Of a stretch of 30,682 nt of DNA, positions 17,273 to 24,984 are shown piece after piece. The translations under genes and the position numbers were made by a program. The DNA comes from Myxococcales bacterium. Lineage in GTDB: Bacteria > Myxococcota > Polyangia > Fen-1088. The notes beneath the pieces are model-generated. The model did no database searches. It had not been told where the DNA came from and was given only the letters and a program-made list of their open reading frames with translations. Numbering within the stretch: the stretch's first letter is position 1; every line of letters starts with the position of its first letter. The stretch lies in NCBI GenBank assembly GCA_003159055.1, contig PMLH01000573.1, positions 1 to 30,682 of the forward strand, read 5' to 3'.

Positions 17273-18974
17273 ACTCGGCCTCCAACCGGTCGTGCGCCGT
17301 ACGCTCGGGCATCAGGGTGTCGTGCACGCGCCTGACCACCTCGACACAATCGAGGATGGGCACCACCCTCCCCTGCGCAAGCACGGTCGCGCCCGCGATG
17401 CTCTTGCATTGGGCAAGGCTGGCGTCGAGTGGCTTGACCACGATTTCGTGCACCCCGGAGAGCCAGTCAACCAGGAGCGCGCCGCTCTTGTTTCCGGCTT
17501 GCAGAACCACGGCATAGGGTCTGGCCCAAGGCTCGGCCAACCCCTGGCAGCCAAGCAAGCGCCCGGCATCCGCTGCGCGGACGAAATCGCCGCGCCAGCT
17601 GAGCAGCAAGACGCGATTGATTTGCTGCAGGTCCTTCTCCCGACCTTCCACCGTGTCGACAACAAAACCGGCAGGCGCGGCGTAGGTCTCGCTGTCGACG
17701 CCGAAAATGAGGGCCTTTTGCAGCGAAACCGTCACCGGCAGATCCAGGATTAACGCGGTCCCTTTTCCGGGAACCGAGCACACGTCGGTGCGCCCGCCCA
17801 GCGACTGCACCACGCTCGCCACGACGTCGAGTCCCACCCCACGCCCGGCCAGGTTCGACACGGTCTTCGCGGTGGAGAATCCGGCGCGAAAGATCAGTCG
17901 TTGCAGGTCGCGCTCGGACAGATGATCGGTTTCGACACCTTGCGCTTTCGCTTTGGCGACGATAGCCCCGATGTCAAGCCCTCGGCCGTCGTCGGCGACC
18001 GAGACAACGACGCGCCCCTCGCGCATGCCGGCGCTGAGCAAGATGGTCGCCTTGGCTGGCTTTCCCGCCGCCGTCCGGTCCGCGACCGGCTCGATTCCGT
18101 GTGCGAGCGAATTGCGGACGATGTGCACGAGGGGCTCGTACAGGCGGCTGATGATCGCGCGGTCGACTGCGGTTTCGCCGCCCTCCATGCAGAGCTCGAC
18201 GGGTTGCCCGCGATCGTGAGCAAGGTCGCGCACGTGGCGAACGAAACGCTGAAAAAGCGTTGCGATCGGCGCAAGTCGCACGCGCAACAGCTGATGGCGC
18301 ATCTGCCGCATGGTACGACCGACCTCGCAAAGGACCTGGTCCATCAGCACAATGTCGCTCGGGTCGAAATGGCCGCGCGCAAACCGACCATGCACCCGCA
18401 GAAGCTCGGCCTGTCCGACGATGGCCTCGCCAGCAAGCTCTAGCAGCTCGTCGACGTCGCGGTCGCCAATTCGGGCCGTGGCCCGTCCATCGCCCGCCAG
18501 CTGCGGCGCAGGTCCCACCTGCGTAGGCCGCTCGGCCGCCTCGGGCGGCTTCGCGGTCGCCTCGGGCGGCTGCCAGGCCGTCTGCCGCGCGTCGGCCGCG
18601 CGCCGCAGGAAATCCTCGGCTCGGTTTGCGTCGACGGCTCCGGTCAGCACCGATTGGATAAGGAGCGAGAGCAAATCGCAGCCCTCGAGCAACACCTCGG
18701 CCTGGGCGGCATGCTGGCCGGCCTGTGCCTCGGCAGCTTGGGCGGAAACATCCTCCAGGGCATGCGCCACCTCGGCGATGGGCGCAAATCCCATCATGGC
18801 GCTGTTGCCTTTGATGGAATGAAGCCTGCCGCGCACGCCGCGCAGAAGGTCTTCGGCATCACCTCCGGTGCTCCATGCCTGTTCCAGCTTCAAGACCAGC
18901 GACGCGACCTCCTGCGCGACCGGCGCGGTCTCGTCGACGAAATCCTTGCCAAGTGATGCAAAAAGGTCGTCCAC
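17262..18974 (-). CDS. cheA: CheA-type histidine kinase without P2, with altered N-box
   Basis: 570 residues from a GTG with GGGGAG 6 nt upstream. P1 (1-105) carries the phospho-acceptor His52 in LHSIKGNSAMMGF. Residues 106-165 are an Ala/Pro linker, so the CheY-docking P2 domain is absent. P3 dimerisation is about 168-235. P4 has the N-box HIVRNSLAHGIE (284-295), the G1 box DDGRGLD (328-334) and the G2 box GRGVGLD (377-383). P5 (about 415-550) is CheW-like. In most CheA proteins the N-box reads 'DHGIE', but here that Asp is Ala. The asparagine and the histidines are kept, so activity is plausible but not assured. There is no receiver fusion. At roughly 570 residues it is shorter than enteric CheA because P2 is missing. 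Its partner in the operon is the stand-alone receiver at 21422. Confidence 0.92.
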   Translation of the reverse strand: MDDLFASLGKDFVDETAPVAQEVASLVLKLEQAWSTGGDAEDLLRGVRGRLHSIKGNSAMMGFAPIAEVAHALEDVSAQAAEAQAGQHAAQAEVLLEGCDLLSLLIQSVLTGAVDANRAEDFLRRAADARQTAWQPPEATAKPPEAAERPTQVGPAPQLAGDGRATARIGDRDVDELLELAGEAIVGQAELLRVHGRFARGHFDPSDIVLMDQVLCEVGRTMRQMRHQLLRVRLAPIATLFQRFVRHVRDLAHDRGQPVELCMEGGETAVDRAIISRLYEPLVHIVRNSLAHGIEPVADRTAAGKPAKATILLSAGMREGRVVVSVADDGRGLDIGAIVAKAKAQGVETDHLSERDLQRLIFRAGFSTAKTVSNLAGRGVGLDVVASVVQSLGGRTDVCSVPGKGTALILDLPVTVSLQKALIFGVDSETYAAPAGFVVDTVEGREKDLQQINRVLLLSWRGDFVRAADAGRLLGCQGLAEPWARPYAVVLQAGNKSGALLVDWLSGVHEIVVKPLDASLAQCKSIAGATVLAQGRVVPILDCVEVVRRVHDTLMPERTAHDRLEAEYVF

Positions 18975-18988
18975 GGCGCTCTCCCCGT

Positions 18989-20620
18989 TCAGTCGGACTT
19001 TCGCATGTTGGCGATGGCCGACGTCACATCCTGTTTGGGATTCGCCCGGCGCAGGAATTCGTTCTCCAGCGCCAGACCCAGCTGAAACGCCGCAAGCTCG
19101 AAGATTTCAATATCGCCGATCGGCCGATCGCGCGCACCGTTGTCGAGGTAGATGGCAGCAATCACGCGTTCGCTTCCCGGGACGGGCAACACGGCGACCT
19201 CGCCCGTGCGGGGAGGATCCACGGCCTCCAGGAACGCCTGCGGCAGCCGGGCCTCGGCGTAACTTAGACGACGGGGCCGGCTGTCGGCGATACAATCCTT
19301 GAAGACGCCACTTTGGGCAATGCCGAGAATCAGACCTTGCGTGGTCTTCGACAAAGGTGTGCCCGAGCCGGAATTACCAAACGCGCCCAGGGCGACCAGT
19401 CGCTCGAGATGGGGAACGAACAGCACGCCGCGGTCGAGCGACTCGGCCACCGCGGCCATCAGGTTCGACGAGACCGAAGTGCCAAGCAACCCCGAACGCA
19501 GGTCGGCGATGATTCGGCGCAGGCGTGCGAAGCTGACCCGAATGCCCTCCGCGATCGCCTGCTCGTTCGCCATGTACTTGCGCTGGCGCGCGGACGCCTG
19601 CAGACACGCCACCACGGTTGCCGGAACCGACGACGTGACGGACACGACGCCCGACTGGTACATTTCCCGCAATGGCGCGCGCCCCTCGAACATGGCAATC
19701 ACCGAAGCTCGCGGCCGCGACCGGCAAAGTGCTGCGAGCGTGGTCAACGCATGCACCTGGTAGCGCAAGTCCACCACCACGATGGGCGGTGGTTCGCCGA
19801 GCAAGGAAGCCCCGGCGTCACGCAAGGCTACGGCGGAGATGTGCTGGCCGGAAGGTTCAAGAAGGCCGTTCAGTCGAGCCACGAGCTCGGTGTCGGGTGA
19901 CACGATTTGAAAGCGCACCTCCGACGCGGGCGGAGGCGTCGGCTCGCGTGGGAACGACATCGGGAAACCGAGCGACGACGGCCGTTCCGAATCTTCGACC
20001 GCTGGAAGCTCTGCGGTCATCCCTAGGGGAGGAACGTCGAGCTCACCACTCGGTGTTGGCGGACCGGGTTGGCTCGGCTCGGCTTCCCTGGGCAGCTCCG
20101 AAGCGCCGCGCGCTTCCGCCATTGCCTCGTCCATCTTGCGCAGCACGTCCATCAGAACCGCCTGCGTGTCCAGGTCGACCTTGGGCGCGCCGGTGAAGCG
20201 CGTGACCTCGACCATCGCGGTGAGGTCGTCGATCGCGAAATCGAACGTGCCAGTCTTCCACGCCAGGATTTCCCCCACCACGCGCTCGATCTCCTTCGCC
20301 ATCACATCGCGAATCGCCTCCGCCGTCGTCGCACCCATGCGGACCAGAATCTGTCCGATGGTTCGGCGCGGGCGCTCGGCGTTCTGGGTGGCCAACGCCG
20401 ACACCAAGATCCCTTCATCAACAACGCCGGCAGAAACCAAGAGCTCGCCCACCCGACGTGAGCGCGGGTTCCACGCATTGACGATACGGCCGCGCTCGAA
20501 CCCGATGATGCCGTCTTCCTTGCCGCACGTGATGGTCAGCGTTCCGGAATGGCCGCCGAGACGAATGAGCTGCATGACATCCGCAACCGCAACATCTTCG
20601 ATCAGGCCCTGGAAGCTCAT
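18989..20620 (-). CDS. DUF4388 (PATAN) - pseudo-receiver - GAF protein
   Basis: 543 residues with three parts. Residues 1-135 match the DUF4388/PATAN family, starting MSFQGLIEDVAVADVMQLIR and GTLTI, with DGIIGFERGRIVNA and later FDFAIDD. Residues 136-232 are a Pro/Glu-rich linker. Residues about 236-345 look like a receiver fold: a strand RFQIVSP, then IVVVDLRY with Asp284 where the phospho-acceptor would be. The acidic pair and the switch Lys are not apparent, so it is probably degenerate. Residues about 350-535 resemble a GAF domain (SSNLMAAVAESLDRGVLFV, AVLPVPGSERVIAAIYLDNG). PATAN domains accompany response regulators and GTPase-linked motility systems. Here the protein probably acts as an adaptor or extra input to the kinase. 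The ATG at 20620 has no strong Shine-Dalgarno sequence. The stop lies 14 nt before cheA. Confidence 0.85.
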   Translation of the reverse strand: MSFQGLIEDVAVADVMQLIRLGGHSGTLTITCGKEDGIIGFERGRIVNAWNPRSRRVGELLVSAGVVDEGILVSALATQNAERPRRTIGQILVRMGATTAEAIRDVMAKEIERVVGEILAWKTGTFDFAIDDLTAMVEVTRFTGAPKVDLDTQAVLMDVLRKMDEAMAEARGASELPREAEPSQPGPPTPSGELDVPPLGMTAELPAVEDSERPSSLGFPMSFPREPTPPPASEVRFQIVSPDTELVARLNGLLEPSGQHISAVALRDAGASLLGEPPPIVVVDLRYQVHALTTLAALCRSRPRASVIAMFEGRAPLREMYQSGVVSVTSSVPATVVACLQASARQRKYMANEQAIAEGIRVSFARLRRIIADLRSGLLGTSVSSNLMAAVAESLDRGVLFVPHLERLVALGAFGNSGSGTPLSKTTQGLILGIAQSGVFKDCIADSRPRRLSYAEARLPQAFLEAVDPPRTGEVAVLPVPGSERVIAAIYLDNGARDRPIGDIEIFELAAFQLGLALENEFLRRANPKQDVTSAIANMRKSD

Positions 20621-20654
20621 AACTATCTGGAACCGGGAGGCAAGCGCACGTCGC

Positions 20655-21407
20655 CTACCCCTTTCTGACCAGCTTGATCAGCCCTTCGAGGGTGCGCAGC
20701 TTGCGAGCCGCACGCGCATACACGCGCGAGGCGAACAGGGCCGAGGCAGCGTGGGCGCCGAGGAGGTCAAGTAGCTCGCGATCTTCCTCGTCCAGCTTGC
20801 CCTTGTGGTCGAGCAGCTTGGTGATGACCAACGCCCCGACCGTGACGTCCTGCACGCGCAACGGGACGACGACCAGTACGGACGAACCTTCCGCCGGGCC
20901 GAAGCGCAAGACCCCATCGACCAGCGAGGCATCAATCAGCGGATCGCCGCCGGGATAGGTGGCCGCCTTCGACCAAGACGCATCGATCTGCCCTTCTTGC
21001 AGACGGATTTCCAGCACATCCTTCTCATCGTCGCGCAGAAGCAAGGCGAACTGCTCGGCCCCGAGCATGTTCACGGCAATCTCCGCGATGGTCGACTGCA
21101 CATCGGCTGGGTCCAGCGTGGCGTGCAGCTGATACGTCGCCACGTACAAGGTCATCAGGCGCCCGACCTGGTGCTCGACCTCGGCCAGTCGGATCGCCAG
21201 CTCTTCGCGTTCGTTTTCCGCCTGCGCCAGTCTCAATTCGCGCCCCGGAATTTCGCCAGAAGCCGAACGCTGCTGAACCACGGACTTGTGGGCTTCCTCA
21301 ATGGCGGCCTGCGCCTCGTGGACCAGCTGGCGCGCGCGCATCAGCGTGGCAAGCGGATCGCCGCCATCACTGCCGCCTCGTCCGGGCTTCTGCACTGCTT
21401 CTGTCAT
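20655..21407 (-). CDS. Coiled-coil GAF-domain protein
   Basis: 250 residues. The frame is open up to 21893, but that extension crosses cheY and reads as random sequence, so I use the ATG at 21407, which has GGTGA 4 nt upstream. Residues about 20-85 are heptad-like and highly charged (AQAENEREELAIRLAEVEHQ), predicting a coiled coil. Residues about 86-245 form a GAF domain (TLYVATYQLHATLDPADVQ, FALLLRDDEKDVLEIR, VPLRVQDVTVGALVITKLLD). GAF domains bind small molecules or mediate dimerisation; no ligand residues can be named. It lies 14 nt after cheY and 34 nt before the PATAN gene, so it belongs to the operon as a likely cytoplasmic regulator. Confidence 0.88.
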   Translation of the reverse strand: MTEAVQKPGRGGSDGGDPLATLMRARQLVHEAQAAIEEAHKSVVQQRSASGEIPGRELRLAQAENEREELAIRLAEVEHQVGRLMTLYVATYQLHATLDPADVQSTIAEIAVNMLGAEQFALLLRDDEKDVLEIRLQEGQIDASWSKAATYPGGDPLIDASLVDGVLRFGPAEGSSVLVVVPLRVQDVTVGALVITKLLDHKGKLDEEDRELLDLLGAHAASALFASRVYARAARKLRTLEGLIKLVRKG

Positions 21408-21421
21408 GTCGTCACCGCCGT

Positions 21422-21811
21422 CTACGCGGGGGCCTGCTTGGTCGCAAAACGGCCGATGATCTTCAGCAGGTCCTCGCGCTGAAAAGGTTTCTTCAGATAG
21501 GCCACTGCACCAGCTTGCAGTCCGCGCGCCACGTCTTCCTCTTTGCCCTCGGTGGAAACGATGATCACGGGGATCTGCGCGAACTCCGGCTTGGCTTTGA
21601 CCTGCCCGAGGAATTGCAGCCCCGTCATATGCGGCATGTTGATGTCGAGGATGATTACATCGACGTCCGGGTTTTCTTCCAGGCGGGTCAGCCCCTCGCG
21701 CCCATCGTGCGCCGCGATCAGCATGCACGGGCGAAGCATGACCTCGTACATCTTGTGGATCAGACGGGAATCCTCCACGACAAGGACTTTGCGAGTCTTG
21801 ACTACGTTCAC
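21422..21811 (-). CDS. cheY: Stand-alone CheY-like response regulator
   Basis: 129 residues, a single receiver domain with no output module. The acidic pocket is Glu13-Asp14 (VVEDSR), the phospho-acceptor is Asp56 in IILDINMP, the switch residue is Ser86-Thr87 (IIVSTEG), and the conserved Lys is in YLKKPF (about 107). All key residues are present. The start is GTG at 21811 with GGGAGG about 5 nt upstream, a strong signal. It is the first gene of the operon and the probable phosphate sink or output for CheA. With no flagellar genes in view, the target of phospho-CheY is unknown. Confidence 0.93.
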   Translation of the reverse strand: MNVVKTRKVLVVEDSRLIHKMYEVMLRPCMLIAAHDGREGLTRLEENPDVDVIILDINMPHMTGLQFLGQVKAKPEFAQIPVIIVSTEGKEEDVARGLQAGAVAYLKKPFQREDLLKIIGRFATKQAPA

Positions 21812-22041
21812 CTGAGCCTCCCTGGTGGAAGAACCTGAGTAGGGTTGCGTTGACGTGCGTGCACCTGACAGGCCGCAGAATCACCCCGCCCAAGAGCGAT
21901 TTTCGTCAGTTCTTTCATCGGACTTGAGCGGACCGAGTCTTGCGTTCCGTCTGCGTCCGGCGGGCATTGGCCCCCGGACAGTAGGTCCATTTTGCCACGG
22001 GCCGCGCCCCGAACCGACGAGAATTTCGCCTTTCGGATGGG
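21812..22041 (-). other. Leader region of the chemosensory operon
   Basis: 230 bp between cheY and the stop of the SprA-family gene, both on the minus strand. The operon promoter should lie here. I see no convincing sigma-70 or sigma-54 (-24/-12) match and no clear operator. Confidence 0.5.
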
Positions 22042-22881
22042 CTACCCGCGGTAGGCAAGCGTAGCCAGTCGAGCGAGTTGCTGGAGTTGCGCCGAGCTTG
22101 GGCCGGTGCTGCCGCGTCCTGCCTCGACGGCGGCGGTTGCCGCGGCTGCCCTGTCAGTGACGTCGGTCGCTGTGGTCGTCCTGGTTGCGGACGAGCTGGT
22201 CCGAGCCGCCGCGACACCGGCTTCACCAGCCCGATTCGCCCCGGCGGCTTTCTGTCCGGGTAACGGTATCTCGACCTCATGCTGCGCCGGTCGGACTGAA
22301 GTCGCGATTCTCCCATTCGCTGGCGACGGGCGCATTGCCACCTGCTGCTCGGACGCGATCTGCTGGCGTGCCGCAGCTTCCATGACCGTCGCCTCTGCCG
22401 CAACCGCCAGATCCTGAGGAGATGGATCGGCCGGCGCCAGAGCCGCGGCTCGAATCTGCGCCGCGCGGGCGGCGGTTTCTTCGGGTGTGCGCCCACCCGA
22501 CATGTCGACCGGCACCTCTCCCCCGACCGCGTACGATTTACCGTCCGGCCCCGTCTCATAGGAAAAGGTAGCAGCCCCGCCCAGACTGCCGGCGGCGGCC
22601 TGGTGGGCGGCCTCGTGTGCGCGGACCTGGCGATCCCGTGCCGACAGCTCCTCGACCACGCGGGCATCGGCAGGCTTGAGCTTCCCTTGCCCAACCCTGG
22701 CCGAGCCTCTTGGCGCGTCCTGACCTTGGGTAGAGCCTTGCGCCGCCCCCCTGTCCCGCGAAGCACCAGCGGATCTGCTTGGGTTCTGCGGGTCTACGCT
22801 CGGGCGCTTGAAGACATTCCCGTCCCCCGCGGCGGGTGACCTTACCGCCCAGGCAGGTGAGATGGCGCTAACCGACAACAC
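22042..22881 (-). CDS. SprA-related putative metalloprotease
   Basis: 279 residues. The centre matches the SprA-related / putative-metalloprotease family: ELSARDRQVRAHEAAHQAAA with HEAAH at 89-93 (an HExxH zinc motif), then FSYETGPDGKSYAVGGEVPV and PSPQDLAVAAEATVMEAAAR. The N-terminal 65 residues and the C-terminal 100 are low complexity (Gln/Gly/Ser and Ala/Thr). The start is taken as GTG at 22881, with AGG about 6 nt and AAGGA about 14 nt upstream; a TTG at the next codon is also possible. There is no obvious signal peptide. The biological role of this family is not established. It lies 61 nt after the flavoprotein gene on the same strand and may be co-transcribed with it. Confidence 0.8.
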   Translation of the reverse strand: MLSVSAISPAWAVRSPAAGDGNVFKRPSVDPQNPSRSAGASRDRGAAQGSTQGQDAPRGSARVGQGKLKPADARVVEELSARDRQVRAHEAAHQAAAGSLGGAATFSYETGPDGKSYAVGGEVPVDMSGGRTPEETAARAAQIRAAALAPADPSPQDLAVAAEATVMEAAARQQIASEQQVAMRPSPANGRIATSVRPAQHEVEIPLPGQKAAGANRAGEAGVAAARTSSSATRTTTATDVTDRAAAATAAVEAGRGSTGPSSAQLQQLARLATLAYRG

Positions 22882-22942
22882 GCAAGACCTAGGAGTCCTT
22901 TCGGCACGCCTGCCCCTGGCATTAAGAGTACGTGTTCTCTTT

Positions 22943-23977
22943 CTAGCCGGACCGGTCCATCAGCCAATACAGGACCCATTGTAAGAGCCATCGCCGGATG
23001 CCGTTGCGCGGATCGCGCATCACCCAGTCGACCATCCAGCAGAAGGGGAGCTTCCTGTTGGTGACCAGCTTGAAAATGCGAACCTGCTTCCTGTGGACGC
23101 GCACCATGTGGCGCATCAGCCGCTCGCCCTGGGCGTCGCCGCGCAGGTACCGTCCCACGCCCTCGCCGGTGCGGATCGCGTAGTAGATGCCCTCCGTCGA
23201 CAGCGGGTTGAGAAAGCCCGCAGCCTCGCCAACCAAATATACATTGTCGAAGCGCCAACCGCGGTAGTCGGCATTGCCCTTGGCGGCTTCGTGGCGGAGG
23301 CTGTGTGCTGGCAGACCGAACCTCTGGGAGACCCAGGCGCGCGCACGCTCGGCGACCTCGCGATCGAACGCGCCGCCTTCGAACGCGATGCCGACCATGG
23401 TCTGGCCCCGGCTGCGCGACATCATGTAGCCGTAGCCGGCCGGGAAAGTGCGCGGCAACCAGTAGATGTGGAACTCGCTGGCGGGGCGGTCGACGACGAA
23501 GTGGTAGGCCCAGCCGACGATGTCTTCGGCCGGCAGCCCAAGGTAACGCCGCACGATGGATCGCGCACCATCGGCCCCGACCAAGCGTTTGTAGTGAAAG
23601 CGATGGGTGCGGGTCTCGACGAATTCGGGCGTGATGCGCTGAACCGGTTGATCAAACCGAAGGTCGGCGTCGCAGCCCTTGCGCAAGTGGTCTTCGATGG
23701 TGTAGCGCCCGGCGGTCCAGGCGAATGGACGCGGCAGCTTGAGAGAGTGGCTGGCGTGATCATTGCCGACGTGAATCTCGGTCCAGGGTCGACCGCGGTC
23801 GAAGGTTTCGGTGGGAAGGACCTTCGCGGTCAGCTCGCCAGCGCAGATCTTCTTGCCGAGATCCGCGCTTTTTTCCAGAACGACCACCCGCTGCCCCGAG
23901 CCCGCCAAGGCACGCGCGCAGGAAAGCCCGCCTGGGCCCGCGCCCACGATGACGACGTCGAACGACTCAACTTGCAT
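22943..23977 (-). CDS. Geranylgeranyl-reductase-like FAD-dependent oxidoreductase
   Basis: 344 residues, a soluble or membrane-associated flavoprotein of the p-hydroxybenzoate hydroxylase fold, FixC/GGR branch. The dinucleotide motif GAGPGG is at 12-17, with the ADP-ribose acidic residue in VVVLEKS. The second motif GADGARS is at 134-140. The FAD-phosphate motif GEAAGFLNPLSTEG (250-263) is strongly typical of geranylgeranyl reductases, which saturate isoprenoid chains. CAGELTAKVL near residue 45 also fits. The true substrate (isoprenoid lipid, quinone or halogenated compound) cannot be read from sequence. The C-terminus is Arg/Trp-rich. The ATG has no Shine-Dalgarno sequence, and a dispersed repeat begins only 23 nt upstream, which may have altered expression. 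Confidence 0.85.
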   Translation of the reverse strand: MQVESFDVVIVGAGPGGLSCARALAGSGQRVVVLEKSADLGKKICAGELTAKVLPTETFDRGRPWTEIHVGNDHASHSLKLPRPFAWTAGRYTIEDHLRKGCDADLRFDQPVQRITPEFVETRTHRFHYKRLVGADGARSIVRRYLGLPAEDIVGWAYHFVVDRPASEFHIYWLPRTFPAGYGYMMSRSRGQTMVGIAFEGGAFDREVAERARAWVSQRFGLPAHSLRHEAAKGNADYRGWRFDNVYLVGEAAGFLNPLSTEGIYYAIRTGEGVGRYLRGDAQGERLMRHMVRVHRKQVRIFKLVTNRKLPFCWMVDWVMRDPRNGIRRWLLQWVLYWLMDRSG

Positions 23978-23999
23978 CGGTCGCAGTGTACACGGGAAC

Positions 24000-24040
24000 G
24001 GTTTGCGAAACCGAGCGCAGCAGGGTTTCCATTACTATCT
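24000..24040. repeat. Copy A of a dispersed palindromic intergenic repeat
   Basis: GGTTTGCGAAACCGAGCG is followed by CAGGGTTTCCATTACTATC. The left part matches 27748-27774 and the right part matches 27821-27840 and 27911-27930 with few differences. It lies 23 nt upstream of the flavoprotein start codon. Confidence 0.7.
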
Positions 24041-24158
24041 CTGCTCTTCCGCCGCAGGGTCGTGGTCTTGGCTGTTTCGGACGTTCAAGGAAACCGTGTC
24101 TCGCTCCACATGGGGCTTTTCGTCGCCACGACAGCTCGACTGCTGCTGCTCTGATTTC

Positions 24159-24305
24159 ATGACCTTCTACAACCGAGATCGCCCGCACAGTCGCTACGCC
24201 GGCTTGACGCCGGACGAAGTCGCAGCCGGCGCGAAGGAGCCGTCATCAGCCCGTGGCCGCGTCACCTACTTCGACGGCCGTATGAAGTGGTACGCCTTCG
24301 GTTGA
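24159..24305 (+). pseudogene. C-terminal fragment of an integrase-fold (DDE) transposase
   Basis: 48 residues ending at a TGA. FYNRDRPHSRYAGLTPDEVA is the hallmark tail of rve-type transposases (the 'YN..RPH..l...TP.e' pattern of IS3/IS481-like elements). The upstream part of the frame is not transposase-like and the catalytic DDE residues are gone. It is a remnant next to repeat copy A. Confidence 0.55.
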
Positions 24306-24310
24306 CCACC

Positions 24311-24346
24311 GCCGCCGGCCAACCTCCTCGATTACTTACCGGCGGC
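24311..24346. repeat. Inverted repeat after the transposase fragment
   Basis: GCCGCCGG (24311-24318) pairs perfectly with CCGGCGGC (24339-24346) across a 20-nt loop, 5 nt past the fragment's stop. It could be a residual insertion-sequence end or a simple hairpin. Confidence 0.35.
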
Positions 24347-24485
24347 ATCCCTCTTTGACAATCCCGCTACTCTCCACAGCGGCTTTGCACGGCCGAGCTG
24401 GGGAGATCTGCGCCGCGGGATCAACCCTCCTCAAGAACGATGGGCGACGGCGCCCAACGCGCCACGCGTGCTGTTCCCGTGGGCA

Positions 24486-24712
24486 CTACACGTCGGCTTC
24501 GAAGGTGCGCGTGATGGTTCCGCCCTCGACGTCCACCTCGTGAGCCACGTTTCCTCATTGTCGCAGCCCAACACCCGCTGTGCGCCCGTCTCCGGCTCGA
24601 ACGCAACCTCGGCCAGGACGATTTGCGTGAACATCTCGCAATCCGGCACGGTCACCGTCTTGAACCGGCACACCTTGGGCTGCTTGCTAGCTGCCGTCCG
24701 AAATTCGGACAC
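24486..24712 (-). pseudogene. Small unknown ORF broken by a one-base deletion
   Basis: Reading from ATG 24712, about 55 codons have strongly GC-biased third positions (for example VPDCEMFTQIVLAEVAFEPE, GAQRVLGCDNEET). The frame then turns into Arg/Ser/Pro-rich sequence. Moving back one base at about 24548 restores good codon bias and gives VAHEVDVEGGTITRTFEADV, ending at TAG 24486-24488. The joined product would be about 75 residues. I do not recognise the family. It may be a sequencing error or a true lesion; the decayed surroundings favour a lesion. Confidence 0.4.
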
Positions 24713-24756
24713 CGTCGGTAACGGCAGCGATCCCCACCATCTACGGCGCGCCTACA

Positions 24757-24984
24757 TTCACCTCTTCGATTTCCAGGCCGACGCAAACCCTAATCAAAAC
24801 TCTGGCACCGTACTCGGGAGCGCTGGCCCGTATCGGGCACCTGCACACGCTCAAGAGCCGCGTCGCTGCCTGGCGAGTTCGCACAGAAGCCGAGCATCGG
24901 CCGATTCGTTGGAAATTCACTGTCGCCGATGCCCGTCGCGTGTTCCGTTACGATGGAATCATTACGCCTCGGTCAGAGCACTAG
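24757..24984 (+). pseudogene. C-terminal fragment of an IS630-like transposase
   Basis: An open stretch ending at TAG 24982-24984. LHTLKSRVAAWRVRTEAEHR followed by PIRWKFTVADARRVFRYDG resembles the C-terminus of IS630-family transposases ('L..L...v.aW...rN....~i.W.FT..DAR'). The catalytic core and any inverted repeats are absent. The first 25 codons are not clearly homologous. Confidence 0.45.

Noticed and set aside
21408..21893. N-terminal extension of the GAF protein
   Set aside because: The frame is open but crosses cheY and reads as random basic sequence; ATG 21407 has a ribosome binding site and begins the coiled coil.
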